From contig NZ_AUBB01000040.1 of assembly GCF_000429025.1 (NCBI RefSeq), positions 1 to 64,000 of the forward strand: 64,000 bases of DNA, given 5' to 3'. The stretch comes from Actinospineispora spinosispora DSM 44797. GTDB lineage: Bacteria > Actinomycetota > Actinomycetes > Mycobacteriales > Pseudonocardiaceae. Below the pieces are notes generated by a model, which was not told the DNA's origin, did not search any database, and saw only the letters and a list, made by a program, of their open reading frames with translations. The position numbers and the translations under genes were made by a program. Positions 8,025 through 16,588 of this stretch are shown here, in pieces. Numbering within the stretch: the stretch's first letter is position 1; the number at the start of each line of letters is the position of its first letter.

Positions 8025-11000
8025 TGTAAACGTCGTTTCCACCAGGGGCGTCGCACGGTTGCGGAATCGACAGAGCAGGATCACCACCGTTCCGGCTGGC
8101 AGACTCCACGTTCCTATTTTATAACACTGTTTTTAATCGCGATTGGCCGCTGTTCTCCTGGAACCGCGGGCCGAGCGATGCCGTCTACGTCATGATCGAA
8201 TGAATCAACTCTTGAGCTCAGGGGAGAGTGATCGCAACCGATCGCCGCCGACTCTGGAAACGGCGTTTACAGCTGCGCAGCATATCTCTGGCTGCAGAGA
8301 TCTCAGCTCACAGGAGTGGTACAAGATGCGGTCGACACAACGGATTGTGCCGGCTGCACCTGTGCCGCCATGTCTACCCGGGTTTGGTTCACCTCCGCCT
8401 GTAAACGGCGTTTCCATCGGATGCACAACGAACCGCTGACCCCGCCGGCTCACTGTCATCCGCACCCATGAGTTGCTAGAACGCCAACGGGAGACCGCAC
8501 CTTGCGCCCTCCGGCCCGAGAGCGACAGGATGACGACTGATTGAAATCGTGGAACTCTGTGGTGCACGTCAGGGTGTAAACGTCGTTTCCAGCCGGGCGA
8601 TCTCGGGGCGAAACCGTGGCGCTGACGGCCCGATGGAGGGCGCGGTATGACAGCCGCCGCTCGACACCGGAGACATGAAGTCCAACTGGGGAATTCTTAG
8701 CGAGCTCGATGCTGAACCAGGCGGGCGCCGACCGCCCTGCCACGGATGACAAGCTCCGGGGGTGAGAGGGCGTCGACATCCCGCTCTATCGTGTTTCGCA
8801 CCGCGCGTCGATAGCTGCTGTGGTGGTTCAGCTCGGGTCGCCATCCGTACGCGGCTGGAGGTGCTCGCGGGTTCACAGCGTCGGCGAGGTGGAAACGCCG
8901 TTTCCACGGCTTAGCGGGCCGCGGCTGGTGGCATGCCTTCAAAATGAGTGCTCCTCCGGCCCTGCGGCGCACTTGTCGAGCCGATCGCCGGCGCCAGGGG
9001 TGAGGTTCCCTGGTTCTTCCAGCCCCGCAGCTAGATGGTTGTAGGGACCGCCACTAACCGAGCCTCACACCACCGCACACCCTTCGTGCCGCGAAGAAAC
9101 TCGAAATGCGGTCCTCTCCCCGAGACCGTCTGCCACTGGCCGGGCGGACGGCCGGTGGAAACGGCGTTTACACACCCGCAGCGACGCGAGACTCAGACAA
9201 GGCCGGTTCACTAGATCTCGCTGTAAAACGCCTTTTCCACCGGTGTGCTCAACTGTTCAGCCTGCGACGACCCCTCCCTACGTGTACTTCGTCAGGTCCG
9301 CGCGGGGGCGATATCGATCTGAACATGCACGGTGTGCCAAGAGACCCGTATGAGCGGCGGATGAATCAGCCCTTCTCGAAGCTCCGGGCGGTGACTGGCC
9401 TGTTAGCCAGCGTTCCTCGAGGTGTGTTGAACGCGTGCGTCCGAGTCAGCTGTCCTCTCGTTCGGGGCCGTGGCTTCCACCCGATCCACACGTATACACG
9501 GCGTTTCCATGGCTTCCGCACGGTGAGAACGGAGCGCCGAACGATAGAGAAACGCCGTCGGACCGTGCTCAGGCGCCTATCCGGTGTACTTGAAAGTACG
9601 ACCAGTCGAGGACTGTCGGGTCGACTGGTGAGGCACCGAGCGTGTGCTCAGCTGGTGGGCTGCTCAGGTCAGCAGTACCCGACCTGTGTCGTGAGGAAGT
9701 GAGCCGTGCCAGACATATCGCAACGATCGCTCTCATCGGGCACTCCTCGAGGGCGGGTCCGACTTCGACCTGCACGTCGACAGGGCGCCGTTCGACCCTG
9801 CGCCGCGGGCCGGGGTGTAAACGCCGTTTCCGCTTGAGTCATTTGCACGAGTGTCGCCAGCGCCGGTCCGCACCGGCGATATGACGCATGTTGGGTTGGG
9901 CGCTTGCCGCGAACTCGGTACTGAACAAACCGTGGCCAGATCATGCTCCCCACAGAGAGGAGATCGAACAGCCAACGCATTCGAATCCCGTACCGATGCG
10001 CTCTTCATGCCGCGTCGACATCTGTCGCGGCGCGGATCAGGGGCCGCCATCTGTGTGGCAGGCAGCAGCCGTCACCTCGGCCCGGTGGCGGTGTAAACGT
10101 CGTTTCCACCCCCCTCGCGGCTGTGCCTGATGGCATGCTTTCGGGATGACCTCGCCTCCGACCCCGCTGTGCTTGTCTGACCAGTCGTTGGCGCGACGGG
10201 TCGACTCCTCGGTTCCTCAGGTGCGGCGGCTCTACGTAGCGCGTCTCAACCGAATGACGTCCTGTGCACTGATCTCCGTGAAGAACCCGGAAGCAGTTCT
10301 CTTCCAGAGGCTGTCCATCACAAGCCAGGTGCCCGGCCGGTGAATCAGCGTTTACACGCCCGAACCACTACGGGACTTAGACGGGGTGTGTCAACGGATC
10401 GGGCCGTAAACGCCGTTTCCACCGATATCGTCGACCCGTTCGACCAGTGAGGACACCTCGTACGCATGCGCTTCGCTAGGCGGCGGGGCGATACTGATCT
10501 GAGCACGCACGGGGCACCGCGAGACGTCGATGAGCCGTGAGCGGATCAGCCTTTCTCAGGTCTGTGGGTGGTGACTGGCCAGCAGCGAATCACGAGGGTG
10601 TACACGGCGTTTCCACGACCTCTGCGCCGTGGCGGTAGAACTGCGCACGATGGTGAGGCTCAGCCACGCGGCGCTCAGACTCCTCTTCCTCGTGGGGGAA
10701 GCACGACCAGTCGACGGCTACTGGTCGATTGGTGGGTAGCTCCGGGTGTGTGTGCCCGGTCCGTGAAGCCAGTCGGTCAGCTGGACTCGACCTGGATGAA
10801 GGCGGTATTCCGTTGAACAACGCTGTGACGAGCTTGCCAGACGCTTGGGGGCAGAAGTTCAGACCACCGTGAGTGCTGGTCGGGTGTAAACGACGTTTAC
10901 ACCCGTGAGTTCTGGTGTTTCCGCGTCCCATATGAGGCATTGACAGGTTCCGTGCATCAAAGATGCTTTCTGCTGTAAACGCCGTTTACGCGCGTGTTCT

Positions 11001-11500
11001 GGGTGGAGGGAAGAGCCGTGCTCCCCAAGGCGCGCACCAGTGTGGCATGATCCGCCACGACCTGCGTTTGAGTGCGTCCACTAGGCCTACTCAAACGACG
11101 ACCTGTGGTCCCTGCCGGGTGGTAACGCCGTTTACAACGGTCACTAGCGAAGTGTTTTGAGCGGGATCTGGGAAGGCTTGCAAGCGGGGTTTGCGCCGTC
11201 ACCGTGGGTCGGCATTCGGCTGGCGGACGACCGTGTCGGTTGAGTGAGTGACCCAAGTTTGGGTCCCAGCGCGAGGTCGCGGTCTTGTCGGGAGTTGTCC
11301 GCCACACTGACCTGGCTGGGAGTAAACGGCGTTGACAGCCACATCGGCTCTCCTCGTGTTGACCAGCGCAGCCATTCAACGCCAAGTCGAGATGCGCACC
11401 GCGACGATGGCTTACCCAATGAGTTCCGCGCTATCGCCGCCTTAGCCCGACTCGTGCTTGCAGCCGCTCGCCGGACCTATGTGTGTAAACGCCGTTTCCA
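8025..11500. repeat. Array of 18 17-bp palindromic motifs: candidate centromere (parS-like) region
   Basis: Consensus TGTAAACGNCGTTTCCA, a pseudo-palindrome (TGkAAACG-N-CGTTTmCA). First bases at 8025, 8255, 8400, 8575, 8890, 9156, 9222 (18-bp variant with AAAA/TTTT arms), 9493, 9816, 10092, 10340 (weak left half), 10405, 10599, 10885, 10974, 11120, 11321 and 11484. The site at 8890 is a perfect palindrome, and the one at 10885 extends to 12-bp arms on each side. Spacing is irregular, 65-323 bp. No convincing gene is found in 7915-12103. The array starts next to the intact parA-parB operon. A ParB-bound partition site is the most likely role, but the motif does not match the chromosomal parS that I know (TGTTTCACGTGAAACA). 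Confidence 0.8.
8573..10810. repeat. Diverged tandem duplication inside the palindrome array
   Basis: Two units of about 1.1 kb, roughly 8573-9670 and 9814-10810, share order and flanking text. Sites pair as 8575/9816, 8890/10092, 9156/10340, 9222/10405 and 9493/10599, offsets 1.24 down to 1.11 kb. Matching flanks include GGCATGCCTTCAAAATGA against GGCATGCTTTCGGGATGA after the second pair, and GGCGATATCGATCTGAACA against GGCGATACTGATCTGAGCA between the fourth and fifth pairs. The sequence between motifs has drifted and acquired indels while most motifs are kept. Confidence 0.65.
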
Positions 11501-11587
11501 CGGGGCGACCACTGCATCGAGTTTCTCCGGCGCTCGAGCAATCGGTGTTGGCAAGCGCAGATCCGGCGAAACCAAGATCGTTTGCAT

Positions 11588-11629
11588 AGCTCACATACTG
11601 TCGAACATATGTTCGGCAGTATGTGAGCT
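11588..11629. repeat. 42-bp near-perfect palindrome at the end of the array
   Basis: Arms AGCTCACATACTG and CAGTATGTGAGCT flank the core TCGAACATATGTTCGG. 20 of 21 base pairs are self-complementary, with only one mismatched pair. It lies 88 bases past the last array motif and before the non-coding stretch 11630-12008, where I see no gene. It could be an operator, a recombinase or replication-terminator site, or an extrusion-prone cruciform. It differs in sequence from the array motif, so it is probably recognised by another protein. Confidence 0.7.
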
Positions 11630-12008
11630 TCGTATCGGAGTTCAGCAAAGACGCCAGGCTTCATTCGACGAAGCGGCCACAAGGATCTCCGCCGCAACAT
11701 CAGGGAGATCGCCAGGTGATCGTCGAGGTGGGACTGACATCTTTTCGACAGAGGCCGGGCTCTCTTTGTGGAGCGTCGGCAGCGAGACCGACACCGGTTG
11801 CCACGTCCAGTCGGTATCAAGACGCGGACGGCTGAACTCTACTTTCCGGCGTACGCACAAGACGACGAGTCGGCGCCATGAGCTGACGATACAGGCACGT
11901 CAGCCAACGGAAGCGAGCATCCCGTCTCACGCCGGATGCATGTATTTGTGGCACACCGATACCTGACCATGGCATAACCGATTGACCAGCGGTACAATCG
12001 AAACCGCA

Positions 12009-12076
12009 ACCTCTCACATAGAGGAACGGTGACGAGGGCCCCCGGACTTGCTTCCCGGCGTGTCGGGGGTTTCCTC
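12009..12076 (-). ncRNA. Conserved structured element downstream of the tandem-RHH gene, copy 2
   Basis: Minus-strand copy of the element at 3163-3232. The 31-base core (12039-12069) is identical, and the second hairpin (CCTCT-ATGTG-AGAGG, 12010-12024) keeps its stem but has a changed loop. It begins about 28 bases past the stop of the RHH gene at 12104, the same place as in copy 1. The shared position after two RHH genes ending in QLTA supports a regulatory or 3'-end role tied to those genes. Confidence 0.5.
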
Positions 12077-12103
12077 ACGTGCCAGGCGCAATGGCCCAGC
12101 TGC

Positions 12104-12616
12104 TTAGGCTGTTAGCTGCACGTGGCCATGCGTTCCCTTCTCCGGCAGTGGGGTGTGGCGTGCGAGGGCGACAATCGGCAGTGCCATCTGCTCCGCGTGG
12201 TGGACTAGATCCGGCGCAAGGTCTGCTCGACCGTAGGCCGTACAGATGAGCCCCTCGAGGTAGGACTTCCTCGACGAGGAGGCTCCTTCCGTGACCTTCT
12301 TATCCAGCAGCTCGACCACCGCGTCGGGAATGCGTAGCTTCACGGGCTCCCTGCCGCCCGCAGCCTGACGCTCCGAGGCGTCCTGCCTGCCGGGCGTTCC
12401 CCTCATCGACATACTGGAGAGCCGTAGCTGCTCCTCGCCGCGATCGAACTCGCGGGCGGAACGCGGGCTGCCCAGCAGGTGACATACGAGGTCGGCGAGG
12501 TACTGGCTCATCGATGACACCTCGAACGCCCTTCGATCCCGCTCGACGAGCGTCAGGATCACATCCGGCACGACGACATTGACCTGCGTCCTCGGCCCCT
12601 TATACGGCTGGGCCAT
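12104..12616 (-). CDS. Tandem ribbon-helix-helix-like DNA-binding protein
   Basis: 170 aa, ATG at 12616. Two similar units are visible. Residues ~10-50 have a strand TQVNVVVP followed by helices ending in SQYLADLVCHLLG. Residues ~91-130 have EPVKLRIP followed by SSRKSYLEGLICTAYG. Each looks like one RHH unit, so the chain could fold as a single-chain dimer. It ends in VQLTA, like the small gene at 2927. A 14-bp inverted repeat at 12637-12683 lies 21 bases upstream of the start. The role is unknown; plasmid copy-number, partition or transfer regulation are all possible from context. Confidence is good that it is a gene, moderate on the fold. Confidence 0.6.
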   Translation of the reverse strand: MAQPYKGPRTQVNVVVPDVILTLVERDRRAFEVSSMSQYLADLVCHLLGSPRSAREFDRGEEQLRLSSMSMRGTPGRQDASERQAAGGREPVKLRIPDAVVELLDKKVTEGASSSRKSYLEGLICTAYGRADLAPDLVHHAEQMALPIVALARHTPLPEKGTHGHVQLTA

Positions 12617-12636
12617 GCGATTCCCCTACGAGTGTG

Positions 12637-12683
12637 CGGTATCTGGTACGAGCATTCTGTCGAAGGTCGCGTACCAGATACCG
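12637..12683. promoter_or_regulatory. 14-bp inverted repeat upstream of the tandem-RHH gene (candidate operator)
   Basis: CGGTATCTGGTACG at 12637-12650 and its exact complement CGTACCAGATACCG at 12670-12683, spacer 19. The centres of the arms are about three helical turns apart, suiting two bound dimers or one tandem-RHH pair. A terminator hairpin is the alternative. The rest of 12684-13009 shows nothing that I can support. Confidence 0.45.
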
Positions 12684-13009
12684 AAGACACGCCGAAAGCT
12701 CGACTCTTTCGTGGGAGCGTTCAACAGGCGCTCCCCTGGACACATGGTGTCCGGATACCTGCGCCACATCGGGGCCGGCGAGTGGAAGTACCAGGCTGGG
12801 CCCGTGGGCATGGAGCCTGCGAGCACCTGGGTGCTGCCGGCCGCCGCTCCCGATAACCACCGTTGCCAGCCGGAATCAACTGGTGAGCGCCGCGTAAGAC
12901 CTGCCACCAGTCCGATGCCGCGCGTCAGGAGCCCGAAAAGAAGGAGGCGCATTCCCCGACCCGACGGCGGGACTCGAACGGCACTGACAGACCGGCGGTC
13001 AGCTCCATG

Positions 13010-13307
13010 CACCGTCACCGTCACCGTCGGCGAACAGAGCCCGCGTTTGCCGGTCAGCCCGGAGTGCTGCCGCAGCAGGTCGCCCAGCGCGCGGCAGTCG
13101 TAGGTGCGGTAGTCGATCCGGATGCCGTAGTCGTTGATCGCCCGCCACCTCACCGGCAGCAGTTCGAGGTAGTCGGTGCCGGTCAGGGTGAGCGGCAGAT
13201 AGCCCGCGATCGCCACCAGCGCGGCGTAGCGCTCGTTCGGGGTGAACATCCGCCGCGGGGAGGTGCGGGTCGCGCAGGGCGTCGTGCGGGCGGTGCTGCC
13301 AGCCGAC
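13010..13307 (-). pseudogene. tnsB-like transposase, 3' remnant
   Basis: Continues the tnsB coding of 17894-19234 on the other side of the inserted Tn554-like element. It reads WQHRPHDALRDPHLP, then after a one-base shift FTPNERYAALVAIAGYLPLT, YLELLPVRWRAINDYGIRID and YRTYDCRAL. This is the C-terminal Mu/TnsB-type domain of actinobacterial transposases (RRWRAINDYGIRIDxRTYDC). The homology stops near 13020, so the tail and any tnsC are missing. Joining LDEWLIVG (left of the insertion) to WQHRPHD restores a continuous protein. Confidence 0.75.
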
Positions 13308-13318
13308 TTTACCGACCG
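13308..13318 (+). repeat. Tn554-like element, left terminal inverted repeat
   Basis: TTTACCGACCG, exact complement of the right end at 17877-17887. Preceded by the flanking hexamer GCCGAC. Confidence 0.85.
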
Positions 13319-13391
13319 TTACCACTCAAAATGCGCTCTGACCTGCGACGAAGCAGAGATTACATGTCCGTGCTGATGGGTGAAAGTCGGG

Positions 13392-13980
13392 TCAGGTCGC
13401 TGTTTCCGGGTTGGCGATGGAGGCTTCAAGATCGGCGACGCGGCGGTCTTGGAAGCGGAGGTTGGAACGGGCGGCTTTGAGCCGCTCGTCGAGGGTGCGG
13501 TTGTCGGCGGTCAGTTGGCGGACCCGCTGCTTGAGCGTGGTGTTCTCGGTGGTGATGCGCTGGATGGCTTCCTCGGTCCATTCGGCTTGCAGGTCGCGGA
13601 TCTGGCCGAGGAGTTCACCGATGCGGATGCGCTGGGTGCTGATCTCGTCGTGCGCGGACCTTGAGGGCGTCCTCGGCGTTGAGCGCGCGTTCCCGCCAGG
13701 TGGCTTCGCGCTCGGCGTCGCGGTCGATGGGGATCCGGGCGCGGAGTTCCCCGGTCTCGGTAATGGCTGCGGTGACGGCAGCTCTGGCTTCGGGATTGTC
13801 GTAGAGGAAGGTGCGGGAGACGTTGGCGCGGCGAGCGACTGCAGCGACGCTGACCTGGACCTTGTCGCGCCGGAGGTGACCGATCGTTTCGTGGACGCGC
13901 CGGAGTGCTGTCTCGGTCTTGCGGCGGCGGGCCGCCAGCGCGGCGGCGGTGCGCGACTCGGAGACGGCGGCGGTGTTCAT
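13392..13980 (-). pseudogene. tnpC: tnpC-like small transposition protein, frameshifted
   Basis: ATG 13980 overlaps the tnpB stop (ATGA). The first frame reads TETALRRVHETIGHLRRDKV, then VSVAAVARRANVSRTFLYDN, an HTH seen in Tn554-type TnpC proteins. At about 13655-13660 one extra base shifts the frame. The continuation is DEISTQRIRIGELLGQIRDL, QAEWTEEAIQRITTENTTLK and QRVRQLTADNRTLDERLKAA, a long coiled coil, to a TGA at 13392. The repaired protein would be about 195 aa. In Tn554 this protein affects integration orientation or frequency; here that is by analogy only. Confidence 0.7.
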
Positions 13981-16588
13981 GCGATCTCTCGTTCGGCGGT
14001 GTCGGTCGTCTTGGCGATGTGCTCGTCGTCCTGGGCGGTGTCGGCCAGGTCTGCTGCGCGGAACGCGGTGGACCACACGCGCTGGAAGTAGTCCTGGGGT
14101 TTGCGCAGGTCCAGGGCGAGGGAATCGTCGAGGAGGCCGAGGCCGGCGAGGGCTTTCTCCAGACCGTCGATGGCGCGGGCGGTGGGTTCGAAATAGCGGT
14201 GGAGGTAGTCGGCGATGGCGTCGTCGGGGCACCCTCCGACAGCAGCCGCCACTGCTCACGCTTGCGCCGCCAGTAGAGGAGATCGGCGCCGGACAGCACG
14301 AACTTGTCGCAGTTGTGGCAGTCCAGGTTCCAGGGGCAGGCGCCGCCGTCGACGACGGGCTGGAAGGTGCAGAACCCGCGCTCGGCTGGGGTGCTGCGCC
14401 GGGACAGATCGATCGCGAGCGCCTGTGCCTGCTCGCGGGTCAGCGGGGTGGTCGGTCCGGTAAGGAGGTCGCCGGGGTTGACGGTGCCGGGGCCGGCGAC
14501 CCAGACGTGCTGCAGGACGTCTTCCAGGTCGGACTGGGTGAGGTGGATGTAGTGCTCGGCCATCCTCTCGGAGACGTGACCGAGATAGCGGCGGATGTGG
14601 GTCAGGCTCGCGCCAGCGCGCAGCAGGTTGGTTGCCAGGCTGTGCCGGGCCTGGTGCGGAACCCAGCCGCCGATGTCGAGCTCGTCGATCCACAGCTTGA
14701 AGCCCTTGTGGAACCAGTTGTAGGACAGCGGCGTCCGTCCGTCACGGTTGCGCTGGTTGGTCGGGAACAGTGCCATCTGGGCCCGCTCCTGCGCGGTGGG
14801 CGGCCGGTTGTTCCGAGTCTCGAACAACTCGAGCGTCTTGTGCTGGCGGGCCTGCAGGAGCTGGTGGACTCGTTCGGGGATGCGCAGGGCCTGGTCGTAG
14901 TTGCCGACCTTGGTCTGGTCGTGCCAGAGCATCGGGAGGCCGCCGTAGCGGCCGAGACAGTCCAGGCGCAGCGTGAGGATCTCGCTGCAGCGGCGGCCGG
15001 TGACGATGATCGTTTCCCAAGCGTCGCGCAGACCGTGGTCGAGCGGGTCGTGATGGTCCGCGAGCTTGCAGAGGTTGTCTTCGTCGGCGAGCGCGCGGGC
15101 GACGCCGTCGGCGAACGGGGCCCGAGAGCGGCGGATCGTCGGTCCTGGGGAGGGCATGGCGGCGATGAAGTCCCGGTCCAGGCCGAGGCGTTCGGCTTCT
15201 CCCGATTCCAGAGCCCCGCGTAGCAGCCGTCGGGTGCGGTGGAAGACGCGCTGTCGGGTATTGGCGGTGACGATCGACGGCTTGCCGTGAACCCCTCGGG
15301 CCGCGAGTGAGGCGAGACTATCGCGCTCGCGTTGGCGTTGGTCGGCGACGAATCGGTGCATGTGCTCGGCCGTCAACGCTCGTGGGTCGTGGCCGTGCGT
15401 GGGAGCGTGGAGCTCCAGGAAGGTGCTCAGCTCCAGGCCGGCTCGGCGCATGTCGTCGAAGGTGCCTCCGCTGCGCGGGCAGTCGGGCGAACGCAGGATC
15501 GCGACCAGGTGATCCCAGATCAGGTCCCGCAGCCAGCGCTGGGACACTCCGGTCAGGTCGAGGCGGATCCCGCGGTTGGTGAGCTTGCGCCCGAAGTGCT
15601 CGGTGAGGATGTAGCCGAGTTCGCGTGTGTCCTGCGGCGTCACGTAGAGAGCGTGCAGGGCGTCCGCTACCGCCTGGGCGATGTAGACGCCCTCGCGGGT
15701 GATCGCCGTGCGCTGGTCCGGGCCGTCCCAGCTCGTATCGGTCAACGAGCGCAGGCCGTGGGTGCGGCCGTAGTCGGCCAGCCGCTGCAGCGGCGCCAGC
15801 TCCCACCGACCGTGGGGTCGTTGGGTGTGCCAGAACATGCCCCACTGGATCTCGGCGCGCAGCAGCGGATGCAGCCCGCGCAGGTTGATCTGCGCGGTTC
15901 GCGGCACTGCCGCCGCGGTCGCGCACCATCGACGGAAGGCCGGCCCGTCGGCGTACTCGACCGGCGTGGGTCGGCCGGTGCGTTCGTAGCGGTTGCCCCA
16001 CTGACTGGGCAGCACCGCCCCGCCGGGGCTGTCTTGATTGCGGTAGTGCCGATCGTGGCGATAACACAGCCCCAGCGGGGAATGCGCCCGATCGGGACAG
16101 ACCCTCACCAGGCAGTTTCCGTAGCCAGGGGCCGCCTGCTGGGTGAGCAACCAGTCGTCGAAGTCGCCGACGGCGCCGTGGCGGTCGCGGTGGTGATACC
16201 ACCGGAACTGGTGGTGATGGCAGAGCTCGAGGGTTAGATGGCGGGCGGGCCGGTCGGGACAGATCCGGCAGGCACGTTCCTCGACCTCGTGGCCGGGTCC
16301 GTCGGGTGTCGCCGTGCGCAGGAACTCCGCCCGCGACGTCCCGGCGTCGCGCTGCCGACGCCAGAGTTTCTGGTGCGTCGAGCACAGATCTCCGTGGCCC
16401 ATCGTCGGTCGCCCGCAGTCGGTGATCAGGCAGTTCCAGCGGAAGACCGGGTGATCGGGCGGGATCGTGACGATGTCGGTGCGGAACACCGGATCGAACG
16501 ACGGCGCGTTGATCAGCGCGGTGAGGACCTCCAATCAGTCCCGGCTCGTGCGCGGATCCGGCTGCGCCAGTCCGGACGTGACGCTCAC
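13977..16588 (-). pseudogene. tnpB: tnpB-like tyrosine recombinase with zinc-knuckle N-terminus, damaged
   Basis: Large tyrosine recombinase, about 870 codons. Catalytic residues are visible: Arg in VTGRRCSEILTLRLD, HxxR in PHQARHSLATNLLRAG, His in RRYLGHVSERM and Tyr in AEHYIHLTQ. The N-terminus holds three C-x3-4-C-x8-9-C-x2-H knuckles (around CLITDCGRP, CRICPDRP, CLVRVCPDR), and a further Cys cluster (CPWNLDCHNCDKF) follows the catalytic domain. A GTG at 16588 overlaps the tnpA stop, but an in-frame TGA at 16537-16535 sits where a Trp is expected (SRD-W-LEVLTAL). A TTG just after it could restart. An extra base in the run at 14226-14229 shifts the last 80 codons, whose true reading is DDAIADYLHRYFEPTARAID and onward to EREIA. 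Confidence 0.8.

Noticed and set aside
7915..8109. Longer start for the second parA
   Set aside because: The added 65 residues are not ParA-like, cover the first array motif, and the GTG at 7914 has a good ribosome site just before the P-loop segment.
8025..11500. Reading the repeated 17-mers as a CRISPR array
   Set aside because: Spacing varies from 65 to 323 bp, the motif is a short palindrome with variation, spacers are partly duplicated, and there are no cas genes.
11588..11629. The 42-bp palindrome as a hairpin telomere site of a linear plasmid
   Set aside because: No protelomerase or telomere-protein gene is seen in the window, and actinobacterial linear plasmids normally use other telomere types. 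Kept only as an unexplained palindrome.
12955..13020. tRNA-like GTTCGAGTCCCGCC on the minus strand
   Set aside because: Only a T-loop-like string; the flanking bases do not form a T-stem or acceptor stem.
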